Origin: Labyrinthula sp. Ha | Taxonomy: Eukaryota; Sar; Bigyra; Labyrinthulida; Labyrinthulaceae | Direction of reading: 5' to 3' | Length of the DNA stretch: 64,000 nucleotides | NCBI GenBank assembly: GCA_015227615.1 | Contig: JAALGZ010000001.1 | Coordinates: forward strand, 1,674,001 to 1,738,000 | Part shown: piece by piece, positions 33,851 through 45,052 of the stretch | Layout: each line of letters starts with the position of its first letter | Position numbering within the stretch: position 1 is the stretch's first letter | The notes under the pieces: generated by a model | Told to the model about the DNA's origin: nothing | Databases searched by the model: none | What the model saw: only the letters and a program-made list of their open reading frames with translations | Made by a program: the position numbers and the translations under genes

Positions 33851-36839
33851 CTAACATCTTTGCATCTGCTCCAAGATATCTTTGATATAAAATAGTTCTT
33901 TACTTTGACCTATAGTATACCTTCAATTTTTTATTACTTTTGTCATCCAATTGCTTGATCTTTGCTGGGTTATCTGCAGATACGAGGATCTCTTAGTCGT
34001 TTATTGATTTCTGTTCGTTCCAATAGAGTGACGGTAATGTAATATTGAGTTCATTTTAGTATAGGAGAAATATGAAAATATAGAAAAGTAGTAGACATTT
34101 TAAGCAAGTCAAACTTAGAGTTAGAACATATAAATATCACCCTTATTTAGTAAACTCTTTTTTATTTAAAATGATACCAACCATGTTTTATAAAAATAAG
34201 AACAAGGTACTTAACTTATAAAGACAAAAATACCACTTTTCATACATAAATACGCCGGAAAAGCTATCACAATATAACTTTTTTTCAAAAACTAAAAACT
34301 TAGATCTTCCTTAATTTATACTGGTTTTCCCCATACCAATTTATATGTGTTCTTAAGTATTTTATCATATGTAAAAGTTAAAAAAACATGTATTATTATA
34401 TAAGAATTTGCAATTATATGATAGATATTTGTATAATTAAAACTAATAAAAACTTCAAGGTTCATTCTTTTATTTTCTAAATTACTGTAAATTAGCTCTA
34501 GGTAAGGTTAGAGTTAAATTTTTTTATATTTGATCTATTAGAAGTTCAGTTTTGACTTTTCTAGTGTTGTGTTTGGAGTCAACTTAAATTAAGCCAATTA
34601 ACTATTATTGAGATTAATAGGGAAGTTCTTCAAGTTTCCTCAAACAAAACTCGGAGGTATCCTAAATCATGAATACCTCTGAGTCACTACCATTTCTCAG
34701 GCTGTTATGTTACTTGGTATCACCCATTCAGGAATATTTGACATTTAAGGGTATCCTTTTTCAGAGTTTCTGATATCCTCGAAATAGGATACATTGTTAG
34801 GAAGTCTATACAGAATACACCAATTCTCAAAAAATTTTGTTTATAGACCTAAATTCACCCGTTCTTTCGACTGGTAAGGTCTGTTTGGGCTCTAGATGAG
34901 TATTTCTCGAGGTATTACACGGATTGAACTTGATAAAAACAGCATTTTACCCCAATATCGATTTTTCTTGAAAAAAATATTAGAAATTCTCTAAAAAACA
35001 GAATTAAAGCTTACAGGTTGTAGTTTTTAGTTGTTAGTAGCTCCCTAGTACAAAAATTTACAGGATTATAGCAAAACTGAGTGATTTCGCATTTTCAGTT
35101 GTGCAAATTTTGAACATTTGACTTTTCTGAGTGAAGTTTAGCTCAGTTACAGTTAACTAGAGAAAAAATATTCTGAGAAAACATTTTAGAAGTTAGGTAT
35201 TGTCCATTCTTAGGGTCTGAGAAGAATCAGATCATCTATAGAGTTGTTCTTCATGATATTACGTTTGAATGTATGTTTTTTTAGAGATCTCTAAACTTAG
35301 TGAAAAGGGCCCTTAAAATTAGCCTTTCTTAGGGTTTAAAGAACTCATCCTTATCAAATACCCTGACAAAACACATGGTTGAAAATATTTGTTTAATGTG
35401 AAACACATTGTGGGTGACAATATTTTATTTGAGGAAGATTTCATGACAAAAACTAACAAATATTATATGCTTTATTTTCAGTAATCGTGTTTTTTTTATA
35501 CTTTATATTGTTTTAATCCTCTAAATTTTTATGTGAGTAAGTACTAGGCTAAGTTTGCAGTATGTTTTCAACTTTGTAAAAGAGTTGAAAAGGTATTGTA
35601 GATTATATGGCCATTATACTGCATTTTTGGAAAAATCGTGGATAAAGTTTTCACCACCCCGTAATAACAAAAGCCAGAAAACAACATTGTTAATTACTAG
35701 GCCTAATTTGAATATAATATCTAATCTTGAGAGTTTACAAAGGTGGTTTAACCTTTTTCTTCGTTATTTTCTGATCGATATAAAATGAATGAGCTACAAT
35801 TTTGTGGTTTCTTGCGTTCTATGTGAATTTATTCTTTTTAAACCCTTTATTATCTTATATTTTTACCGAGATTTTTAAAAGAGCTTTTCAAAACTGTATT
35901 TTGTTTTTAATAACTAAAAATAATATTGAGAAATGAACTTTACAATTATTTTGAAATTTATCTAAAATACAGGATGACGTGAAAATAACAGAATAGAAAA
36001 GTTTCTTTTAGTTCTCAAACACAAAAAAAATTAAAAACCAATTATTAGAAATAATTTTTAAGATAATCATCAGAGCTTACAATGGTGCTTTAAATAAAAA
36101 CTAAGCGAGAGAAACGACAAACAAAAATATGAACTGAAATTAACCAATATTTTTCATATATATAGAAATACGTAATTCAACCCTAGTGTTTTCACACAAA
36201 AAAAATAAAAAAGCTACTATATCTTGAAAATTAGCATTTAAAGCATCTTGGAACATTATTTGGTTAAAAAAGGTGAAAAATTGATTGAGAAAATAGCTTT
36301 TACTGCGGCAAGTAGTGATATGCTGATTTTGGCTTTGGTATTCGGATACTAAAACGTACAAAACTCGTGATTAACTTCTTAAAAAAACTGAAACACTTTT
36401 TTTGAGTGCATGGGAAATTAAAACATCTTTCTAATTATGTGTTATAGTTTTTATGAAAAGGAATTTGAGCCAAGATACAACCATTTCTATATGAAGATTA
36501 TGCAAAATTTTCGCTATCGCGAAGAAATACATTCTGTTTTGAGAGAAATAAAATTAGTTTAAATAATTTAAATTTACTTCTCTTTAGATTTGTTGCAGAG
36601 AGATTTCAGAATATGTGTGTAAAATTTTCTAAAACAAAGTTTGGACAGAGATAGAGTCATTTCCACATGCTGATTTTACATTAATCATGCTAACTTGTGC
36701 AGTATTTTTTGTTTTTTGTCAAGTTAAGTTAGAAAAATTTGAGAACAGACTAGATATTAAGAATTAATAAAGGAAAAGCTTTTGAATGATTTATTTTAGG
36801 CTTTATAACTCTTAATTGTCGCTTAGTGTTAGTGGAATT
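33851..36839. other. noncoding, no gene seen
   Basis: Three kilobases of AT-rich DNA with only short open frames and no recognisable domains, repeats or RNA genes. Confidence 0.5.
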
Positions 36840-36851
36840 GGGATGTTAAAA

Positions 36852-36975
36852 TTTTGGGCAATATTGGGTCATAAATGATTTCCTCTCGAGAGGAGCTTCT
36901 CGAGAAGGATTCTGCCGTTATCTCGTGACACAAATATTTAGATAAAATCCTTCTCGAGAGGCTTTTGTTATCTCG
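36852..36975. other. palindrome cluster with TTTTGGGCAA
   Basis: TTTTGGGCAA (36852-36861) is followed by the perfect 14-bp palindrome TCCTCTCGAGAGGA (36880-36893). Next is CTCGAGAAGGATT (36899-36911), which pairs with AATCCTTCTCGAG (36946-36958) as an inverted repeat. Three CTCGAG sites fall in 60 bp. This might be a regulatory relic or the end of a small foldback element. Confidence 0.45.
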
Positions 36976-37225
36976 ATAAACACGCCTTACTAGATATGTA
37001 CTATTCAAGAAATTGGGGCTGATGAGAACCGGGTGGAAAACTTAGAGGTATCAACTAAATACAAAGGATAAGGTTATTATGAAAGTAAGGAAAGAGACCT
37101 TCACGCTTACAGCCTGTTCGGTTACCAGGTTTGCAGTTTGTCTAGTATATAGATTCAAACCATCTGCTGAATTTTTCATCCTCCGAAACGTGCCAATTGT
37201 TCAGATATGAACAAAGCTTAAAGAG

Positions 37226-37860
37226 GTGTTTACAATAACTGATGTAGCTGAACACTTAGCTCTACATGATCTAGTGAAGAAGTTAGTCTTTGTGTACTAC
37301 TTCATTATTGAATCTTTCGAATTAGAAATCAGAAGACCCGTAATCTACTGCGATTTCAAAGCCGCGAGGGACATTGTCATTGAGGAAGATCCAAAAAAGC
37401 TACATGATATCTTGTTGAAAATAGTAATGCCTATTTAGTTTATTCTGGTATCAACCAGACCTTAAGCATTAAAAGGCATAAAAATATAAAAGTATCGTTC
37501 GACATATCTAGGTTCAAAGTAATGTCTTGTTCATCAATTAGTAGGGAAACAGATGAGTGAAATTAAGGAAGTGGCCACCTATGAAAATGTTGCTGATCTG
37601 TTCGTAAAGAGCTTAGGAGGAAACAAAACAAGGGAAGTTCTTAAAGTAGCTACTAGAAAACCTGTTTTCCGCACTGAGGGGTCTTGAATGAATATTTGCT
37701 TAGACCCCTTTTAGTATCAAAGTTTTTAGTTTAGGTAATTACTTAGATAGATATTGTTCATCTAAGGGACTTGAACCAAAAAACAAAAGTAAAACAGACC
37801 TTTCGCGGATAAATTTTAATACTCCTTACCAAAGATACTTTGAAATACACTCTTCTACTT
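37226..37860 (+). mobile_element. Ty1/copia relic: RNase H end and 3' LTR-like sequence
   Basis: Decayed copia 3' end. The RNase H block is recognised by ITDVAEHLALHDLVKKL, RRPVIYCDFKAARDIV and, further on, TYENVADLFVKSLGG (about 37580-37630), typical of copia C-termini. It is followed by sequence (about 37690-37850) related to the 142-bp repeats at 29773 and 62295. Broken in several places, hence old. An LTR-like 20-mer shared with copia-3 lies at about 37441, so another insertion may be present. Confidence 0.6.
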
Positions 37861-38270
37861 ACTTCTTAATAAACCTCTCAATCGAAAGGTATAGATAAAT
37901 ACATCTTGTTTTCTTTATTAGCACTTAAGCCAGCTTAGTTTCATTTAATTTTCAACCTACCACACTTACTATCCTAAGCAATAATCTGGTGTTCTTGTTA
38001 AAAGTGCTATACCATCACATAATCATAATTTCTGAGGACGAAGGCCAAAATTTACAATGCTGTAAACAGAAACAGATCCTTTTGTGTATTAACATATTAA
38101 GACTTTATATGAGTCTTTGTATTTTTCTATTATTTCCGATGAATATTAAGCAAATCTTAATAAAACCGAGAGAAGTGGTCAGTTTAAATATCACTTTAAG
38201 AGGAGCGCAATTACTAACCTCAACGTTCACCCCTATGTTATATTCTCAACTAACTTCTTAATTATTAAAA
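37861..38270. other. noncoding, no gene seen
   Basis: AT-rich spacer between the copia relic and the second gypsy element. Confidence 0.45.
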
Positions 38271-38459
38271 TGTTGTGGAGCAACAATATAAACTAAATGT
38301 GCAAACAGATAAGTTTCGTTTCTTGTGTTAAAAATTAAGGACTCAATATATAGTCCTGAACTTATCACCTTTCACTCAACTTCTTTTATCAAGAAATATA
38401 TTACAACGGCTAGTATTTCAAAACTAACGGCTAGATATGTCACTTCACGATACACAACA
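38271..38459 (-). repeat. 3' LTR of gypsy-2
   Basis: A 189-bp repeat TGTTGTGGAGC...CACAACA. The polypurine tract lies at 38460-38469, read on the minus strand. Confidence 0.95.
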
Positions 38460-38475
38460 TCCCCGCCTCAAGTAT

Positions 38476-41400
38476 CTAAGCCTCATAGAATACTGGCACC
38501 AAACTTCTTTTAGATACTGTAAGAACTTTTCCACTAACCACATTTTTCACTTCATATAAATTATTACCCAGAATCTTCATAGTCCTCCAAAGGTCTTGTT
38601 GCATGTCCAGTTTTCGGAGCACTGGATTAATCCACCAAACCAAATCACCAGGTGCGAGCCCACTTTTATTATTTGACTTATGCATCTTTTTGTCTGCTTC
38701 AAAGTTAATCTTATTGTCCCTCTTAATATTTCCTTCCACTAGATCCAGCCAACGATCTCCCTCTTCAGTACACTGTAGAAACTCTTTCACCAAACCTTCA
38801 CCTATGAAATCCTTTCCGAAAATTTTATAGTAAGGAGTATCTGCAATCTTTCTTCGAAAACTAGTATTATTCTTAACAGAGATGATATCAAGATAATCAG
38901 GCCAGTTGATACGCTGCTTATTCTCTAAGAGGGTTAAAATTCTCAATTTTTCTCCTAAAAACTTTAAGGATCGTTCCGCGATCCCATTTTGTGAATGGTC
39001 ATAAATACCTGACACAGTAAATTCAACATTATATAACTTCAAGAAAGATCTAAACTCATCCGACACAAAACATTTTTCTTGATCGCACCTTATTTTCAAA
39101 GGCACACCAAGAATAGTGAAAACTCTTTCTTTCAAAACTTTGATAACCTCACTTGTCGTTTTATTTCGTAAAGGAGCTTATACAGCGAATCCAGTAGCAT
39201 CATCAACGACTGTTAAAGCACCTTTACATTGGTTATATACTGGAAGCGTATTAAAACCGTATAAATCCATGTGCAGAAATTCTAACTTCTTCATATTCCC
39301 ACCAATGGAAGATGAATATGTTTTCCCTGTAATCCTCTTTCCCATTTTACAAATATTACATCCAGACACATACTTCGAAATGAACTCTTGCATCCCTGGA
39401 AAGAAATAAAATTTCTTCATAAAATGTAAAGTAGCAGCTATTCCATTATGTGAACCAAATCTTGTTTCGTTGTGAATATATTCAACTAGCTTCAACCTTG
39501 AACTTGGAACCACATATATTCTCTCACAACAAAATAAGTTACCATTCCTACTCTCGAAATCTTTTATCTCATAAAAGCAGTTCCTAAATTCAAAAGAAAG
39601 TCTATTAGACTTCGCTGTATTCAAATACAGTTTATGAAAACTATCTTCCTGCAATACTTAATTTGGTTGCACATCCTCAACTTCGATGATACAAACCACT
39701 TCTGACCTCTTATTTTCAAACGTCACTTCTTTCCAATCTTCTAAGTTGGGCACTTCCTTCGTCCCCGCCTCAGTTACCAAAACTGGTAACGAGTATCGGG
39801 AAGCCCAGTCGCTAACATTAGAAGATCCTTTCACGTATCGTAGAGATGCTCCATAGCTGTGAAGGAGCTCAGCGTAGCGCACATGCTTTGAAGGTTTTTT
39901 TTTCATAAATAGTTTTAAAAGAGGCTTTTGATCTGTTAATATCATTATCTTGAAACCAAAAATGATAGGCCTGAAGTGTTGAAGGCCATGAACTATTCCC
40001 AATGCTTCCTTCTCAACTATACTAAGATCCACTTTTTCAGTAGAGAGAGCCTTTGAAAAATATCCTATTGGACTCTTCTCATTACGTTCATTGATTTGAA
40101 ACAACACCGCACCTAAGGCGTATTTGGAAGCATCACAAGCCAAAAAGAAAGGTTTGTTAAAATTTGGATGAAAAATATTTGCTGCTTTTGCTATCTCTTT
40201 CTTTAAAGTTTCAAAGTGCGAATGATGTTCCCGAGTCCATAACTTTTCCTAGGGAATACTCATAACATCCTTCTGCAACAAACGCTGCATACAAGAAGCT
40301 AGTTTTCCATAGCTTGAAATAAAGCTTCTCTGCCAAGATGTTAATCCTAAAAAGGATTTTAAAGATTTACGGTCCGAAGGTCTCGGAGCTTCAGTAACAG
40401 CTTTAACAAACTTCTGGGCAACTTTCCAACCCCTTTCATCTAAATGCATGCCCAAGAATATTATTTTACTCTTACAAACTTGAACTTTTTGTATCTTTAT
40501 CCTCGCATCCACCTTATTTAAAATATTTAAAACTTCATGTAATAATTCCATATGTCGTTTTATGTCGTTTGACTTCGTAAATAAGAGAATATCATCACAA
40601 TAAATTATCACTGAAAGCATATAATATGGTAGTAAAATATTCACTAAACTTCGTTGCAATAATCCCGTTGATATCGATAAGCCCATGGGCAAAACTTTGT
40701 ATTGGTACAATGCAGTTCCTGAGGAACCAAAAGCCAGCAATGGTCTACTATCCTTATGTACCGGGATTTGAAAAAAAAAGATTTTCTTAAGTCAAGTGCC
40801 GTGAATAACTTCGCACCAGCAACTGCGGATTTTATGTCCATCAAAGAAGGCAAGCACTGTCCAGCTAAGGACAGATACTTATTTATATTAAAAAAGGGTG
40901 TAACAACCCTATAATTCTTCTTCATGTTTCCATCCTTATCCCTAGACATAGGCTTTTCCACAGGGAATACGCTGGATCTAAATTTTGAATTTGACGTTTC
41001 CAATAAACCATCTTTCATACCTTTTTCAATCCATTGTTTAACTATCAAGAGTTCTTTAAAGGCCAAAGGTCTTACTTTAGAAGCTTTGTTTTTAATCTCA
41101 TCAGGTTCCGCATTTAAAGACAATTGTAGAGGAGGTATCTTCAAAAGCCCGCCCTTGAAACTAGAAAACAATCCTGGATGGGTTCTAACCACATCCAACA
41201 ATAATTTGAATTCCTTATCCAAGTTTTCACTCTCCTCCACTGTATTTACCTCTTCCATTTTTTCTTTTTTCATGATATCCAACTCCTCAAGCAAAGTTTT
41301 AAAATAGTTTTCATCGGTGCCTTTGTTCGTATCTTCCCATTTTAACTTATTTGTATCCACTTGATTACATACAATTAGGAGATAATTCTCTTCCATATTC

Positions 41401-41765
41401 TCTAAAATGGATATGCTTTCATATTTTTCTCTGTCTTCCCACTTGAAAATATCGACTGTTTTATCTCCATCGAACTTAAACTTCTTATTCACGTAATCAA
41501 TAACCACTTCAGAGCATATCGGCATGCCCAGAAGAACGTCTACCGTCAAAGTGTTCAAAATCCTGAACGGAATACAAGCAGCTTGGTTGGCTATCTCAAT
41601 CCAGAGGTTGACTTCACCCAAAACCTTTAACGTGCCACCTCCTGCGTGTCTCGTAGTAGAAACTTCTTTAATCTTCAAATTTAAAGCCGCAAAATTCTTC
41701 TCAAAGAAATCTTTTGAAATTGCGTTAAAATATGCGCCAGTATCCAGTAACACCGCTTTCTTCAA
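38476..41765 (-). other. gypsy-2 Pol region
   Basis: Protease, RT, RNase H and integrase domains in that order, separated from Gag by a short gap. Read-through or frameshifting between gag and pol is usual for the family. The region carries a few breaks. Confidence 0.85.
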
Positions 41766-41792
41766 GCCACATAACTTAATTACAATACCTCG

Positions 41793-43058
41793 TCATGATT
41801 CTACCTGAGCCCCTTTCAACAACGCGCACTTATCCTTTTCTTCTCTGGCTTCAGAATTTTGGGCAGACATTGCGTTCGCTCCCTGTTCATACGATCCAGA
41901 TTGTTTTGTCCCACCCCTTTTGTTATTACCGAAATTATGTTTCGCCCTGTCAATACTAAGGCCCAACTCGTGGTGTTTCGTCATATGATTGCAATGACAC
42001 ACGTCACATTTGGCAACCACGGTGCATTTGTGCACATCAACGAATTTCTGATGTTTTCTCAGTGAAAACGTTTCATCACACTTAATACAATTCCTCTTCC
42101 TCCCATTTTGGAATGGTGCATAACCCTGTTTGCTATTTAATACGGTAACAAAACCAGAACGAGAGTCTTTAGACGAACCCTTCCTCTTTTCCTCCGAAAG
42201 CTCCGCCTTCATCATCATTTCACATATTTTATGTATTGTCCAACCTTCAATATCTTCAGACATCATACGATCATGCCACAAATCAAAGAATTTAGCTCGT
42301 AAACACCCTGCACTTATCACCACATCGGTGAAGTGATTCAAAGCCTTAAACACATCCCACTTATAAGCCTTTGTAACCGGTCTCAAACTACACTTATAAT
42401 TCAAATTCTCCACCTCTGACAGAAAATTCCTCAAATTTTGTACCATAGATACAGCTGAATCTGCCTTAAAGGTTTTCACATCCTCAACAGTTTGTAAAAC
42501 CAAATACTCTGAGTTAAACTCCTGGTCAATAGCTTGAACCATGCTTAGCAAAGAGCCACTCTTGGCTGATCCTCGGAGTCTCACCGCCGTTTGCAATGGA
42601 AGTACAGCATACAATTTATTCAAAATGGAGTCTTCGTTATATGTAACTGAAAGTTCTCGACAACGTGCCGCTAAATACAGCATAGAATTCCCAAAGGACT
42701 TTGAAGTATCTGAAAGTCTGGACCCAAATCCATCCTTAAAGTCCTTTTTCTTCAACCCTGAAGAAACATTTGGTGCAGACGAAAATAAACCCGCGGAAGC
42801 TGCCTTTGGAATCCCTGACTGTGCTCCTAACTTCGTCCTTAAATCTTGGTTATCCCTAAGAAGTTCATCAATTTGCTCCTGCATCTTCTTCAGAAGAAAC
42901 ACGGTATCTTTAGGGTCTTCTCCACGCTGTCTCTTACCCTGCCCAGTAGGCCGTGCCCTGCCTTCTTCAAGTAAACCTGGTAAAGTTCTCGAAGATTCAA
43001 AAGTGGAGATATCTGCCCTCTTCCCTAACGGTGTTCTTATCTCTGGATCTTCGTCCAT
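41793..43058 (-). CDS. gypsy-2 Gag
   Basis: A 421-residue Gag of the gypsy-2 element, with its start 18 nt inside the LTR. The N-terminal part is charged. A capsid-like helical centre follows, then a Cys/His-rich segment (CIKCDETFSLRKHQKF and CDVCHCNHMTKHHE, about 42080-41975) that resembles a zinc-binding nucleocapsid but not a classic CCHC knuckle. It looks whole. Confidence 0.8.
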   Translation of the reverse strand: MDEDPEIRTPLGKRADISTFESSRTLPGLLEEGRARPTGQGKRQRGEDPKDTVFLLKKMQEQIDELLRDNQDLRTKLGAQSGIPKAASAGLFSSAPNVSSGLKKKDFKDGFGSRLSDTSKSFGNSMLYLAARCRELSVTYNEDSILNKLYAVLPLQTAVRLRGSAKSGSLLSMVQAIDQEFNSEYLVLQTVEDVKTFKADSAVSMVQNLRNFLSEVENLNYKCSLRPVTKAYKWDVFKALNHFTDVVISAGCLRAKFFDLWHDRMMSEDIEGWTIHKICEMMMKAELSEEKRKGSSKDSRSGFVTVLNSKQGYAPFQNGRKRNCIKCDETFSLRKHQKFVDVHKCTVVAKCDVCHCNHMTKHHELGLSIDRAKHNFGNNKRGGTKQSGSYEQGANAMSAQNSEAREEKDKCALLKGAQVES

Positions 43059-43065
43059 ATCAGAA

Positions 43066-43075
43066 ATATATTGAG
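43066..43075 (-). promoter_or_regulatory. gypsy-2 primer-binding site, probable self-primer type
   Basis: In the element's sense CTCAATATAT follows the LTR after one base. It is perfectly complementary to ATATATTGAG inside the LTR (43157-43148), and no tRNA 3' end is evident. Tf1-type elements prime by folding the first nucleotides of their own RNA onto such a site. Only 18 nt separate the LTR from the gag ATG (43058). Confidence 0.6.
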
Positions 43076-43076
43076 T

Positions 43077-43265
43077 TGTTGTGGAGCAACAATATAAGCT
43101 AAAGGTGCAAACAGATAAGTTTCGTTTCTTGTGTTAAAGATTAAGGTCTCAATATATAGTCCTGAACTTATCACCTTTCACTCAACTTCTTTTATCAACA
43201 AATATATTACAACGGCTAGTATTTCAAAACTAACGGCTAGATATGTCACTTCACGATACACAACA
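43077..43265 (-). repeat. 5' LTR of gypsy-2
   Basis: A 189-bp LTR, 97% identical to 38271-38459. It contains CTCAATATAT on the plus strand at 43148-43157, i.e. ATATATTGAG in the element's sense, complementary to the sequence just outside the LTR. Confidence 0.95.
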
Positions 43266-43642
43266 AAAAATATTTAAACAATAGTATTTTTCCAATTCAA
43301 ATTTTTGCTTTTTACTTTTTGTTTTCCCTTTTGTTTTTCCTTTTCGTTTTATTTTTATTTTCTTGATACTTTCACCATTCATACCTCAAGATACAATATA
43401 ATAAATACCTTCATATCTTCACCTTAAATAAATACCATACACCTCCTCAAATAAAAACCTTGGGAACCATTCTTTGAGAGCACAACACACTTCCACTGAG
43501 TTAATATTCAGCCTATACCATTTAGTCGAAGAAAAGCCATAACCTGTGCATACAGCAAAGATTCGGTTTGCTAACCACTCGCAAAAGAAAATAATTATAA
43601 ATTTATGTATCCTTTCTAAAGAACAAAACAACTAAGGACCTC
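43266..43642. other. noncoding spacer
   Basis: T-rich and AT-rich sequence between the gypsy-2 LTR and the CoA-transferase stop codon; probably the gene's 3' UTR. It contains GTAAGAGG...TTCTTTAG (43653 down to 43623 on the minus strand), which could be a 31-nt terminal intron. Confidence 0.45.
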
Positions 43643-45007
43643 TTACCTTCCATTTCCGAACACAACTCCGTTGTTTAATACTCGCTTGTAGTCTTCTTCA
43701 TTAAAACCTAACACATTTTTCAACACATCCTCTGTGTGTTCTCCAAGTTCAGGCCCAGCCCACAAAGTTTTCCCGGGAGTTTTCTCCAACTTTGTTCCCA
43801 GAGCAGGTACCTCAATCTGCCTCTGTTCCTTGCCATCAAAAAACTCAACTGGCTCAAACATCTCTCGTGACCTGTAATGTTCGTCATAATATATGTCTTC
43901 AATTGAATAAATGAGCCCATTGGGAATCTTGTATTTATCCAATAACCCAGCTAGGTCAGCAGCTGTATAACACAGGGAAAGTTCATCAATTATGCTGTTA
44001 ATCTCCTTTTCATGTACAACTCTTTCTGTATTCGAATCCATGACCTCTGGAAAAGATTGAGTTAACTTATTTATCCTTTCAGCTACTTTTCTCATTCCAA
44101 CTTTTCCGTTGACCGATTCATCATTTATCAAATTGCACAAGAAACTAAACAGTTGGTTCGAATTTGCCCCAATGACAAGTGACTTGCCTTCCATGGTCTT
44201 GTAAGTTCCTGATGGTACTATGCCTGTAATTGTTGTTCCAGAGGGTTCTCGAATAATCTTCTGCGCAGAATAATCAGGCAAGACCCCTTCCATCAACTGA
44301 AACACACTTTCATATATTGAGGTGTCAACCTGCTGACCCGAAGCAACATTTCTTTCACGTGCAAGCAAGGCTAAAATAATTCCAAACGCAGAGTTCATGG
44401 AAGCCAATGTGTCCCCTATTGATAAATTTGGTCTGACAGGAACTTCATCCTTGAACCCATTTACATACCTAAATCCTCCCATAGCCTCACAAACAGAAGC
44501 AAACCCAGGTCTATTCCTATACGGGCCAGTCTGTCCATATCCACTTACGGAGCTGTAAATCACATCCGGGTTAATTAGCTGCACACTTTCATAATCAAGT
44601 CCAAACTTTTTCAACTTTCTTGGAATAAAGTTTTCAACAAACACATCTACGTTCTTTACAAGATCTTTGACAATCTCTTGTCCCTCAACTTGCTTCAAAT
44701 CCAAGCATACAGATTTCTTATTTCGTCCCAAAGATCGCCACCAGAAAGAAGTTCCACCTTGATCTACGTCTCTGTATGCACGCAGTTGATCTCCATATAC
44801 AGGAGACTCAATTTTTATTACTTCTGCCCCATAATATCCAAGCAACGTCGCACTTAATGGTCCTGCGATGAAATTTCCAACTTCCAGAACTTTTATTCCT
44901 TTTAACGGCCCATTATGACCCTGCAGCAGCTTGTCTGATGAAGAATATAACCGTTTAGTTTGCCTCATTTCCGTAAATTTTGGGAAATTTAAAATTTTGG
45001 CAACCAA
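43643..45007 (-). CDS. class III CoA-transferase (CaiB/BaiF), SUGCT-like
   Basis: Family III CoA-transferase: moves CoA between acyl groups through an aspartyl-CoA thioester. The frame has 454 residues. The nearest match I recognise is succinyl-CoA:glutarate CoA-transferase (SUGCT). Signature parts: LKGIKVLEVGNFIAGP (35-50), the CoA-binding stretch GAEVIKIESP, NKKSVCLDLK, VENFIPRKL, SGYGQTGPY and the catalytic Asp in SIGDTLASMNS (residue 199). Translation may start at Met14 (44968), giving MRQTKRLYSSSDKLL, a plausible mitochondrial presequence, as expected for SUGCT. The C-terminus may continue through a short intron, because the stop is embedded in AAG|GTAAGAG. It is divergent from RPA2, with 45-84 bp between starts. 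Confidence 0.9.
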   Translation of the reverse strand: MVAKILNFPKFTEMRQTKRLYSSSDKLLQGHNGPLKGIKVLEVGNFIAGPLSATLLGYYGAEVIKIESPVYGDQLRAYRDVDQGGTSFWWRSLGRNKKSVCLDLKQVEGQEIVKDLVKNVDVFVENFIPRKLKKFGLDYESVQLINPDVIYSSVSGYGQTGPYRNRPGFASVCEAMGGFRYVNGFKDEVPVRPNLSIGDTLASMNSAFGIILALLARERNVASGQQVDTSIYESVFQLMEGVLPDYSAQKIIREPSGTTITGIVPSGTYKTMEGKSLVIGANSNQLFSFLCNLINDESVNGKVGMRKVAERINKLTQSFPEVMDSNTERVVHEKEINSIIDELSLCYTAADLAGLLDKYKIPNGLIYSIEDIYYDEHYRSREMFEPVEFFDGKEQRQIEVPALGTKLEKTPGKTLWAGPELGEHTEDVLKNVLGFNEEDYKRVLNNGVVFGNGR

Positions 45008-45052
45008 ACTAAACGGTTACAATAAAAGCGTTAATAAAAAGATAGAAAAGAA
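44948..45052. promoter_or_regulatory. bidirectional promoter with 15-bp inverted repeat
   Basis: Shared upstream region of the CoA-transferase and RPA2. Perfect inverted arms TAACCGTTTAGTTTG (44948-44962) and CAAACTAAACGGTTA (45005-45019) are separated by 42 bp of AT-rich DNA holding degenerate copies of the TTTTGGGCAA motif (ATTTTGGGAAAT, ATTTTGGCAAC). Each arm contains AACGGTTA, the core of Myb/MSA-type cell-cycle sites. With the Met14 start, the left arm falls just inside the CoA-transferase coding sequence. Confidence 0.6.

Larger units (their letters stand above)
38271..43265 (-). mobile_element. Ty3/gypsy element (gypsy-2), 5.0 kb
   Basis: An LTR retrotransposon on the minus strand: 189-bp LTRs at 38271-38459 and 43077-43265 (5 differences), a gag region (43058-41793) and pol (41765-38476) in gypsy order. 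Pol motifs: protease LLDTGAYFNAI (about 41750), RT IYCDDILLF (about 40600), RNase H ACDASKYALGAV and TDQKPLLKLF (about 40140-39900), integrase zinc finger CNICKMGKR (about 39350), then HMDLYGF and the core. The 3' polypurine tract GAGGCGGGGA abuts the left LTR. Flanks share AAAA, a possible 4-bp target duplication. Gag looks whole and pol has a few breaks. No chromodomain seen. Confidence 0.93.

Noticed and set aside
38271-43265. Envelope gene in gypsy-2
   Set aside because: No open region lies between integrase and the 3' LTR; the element has only gag and pol.
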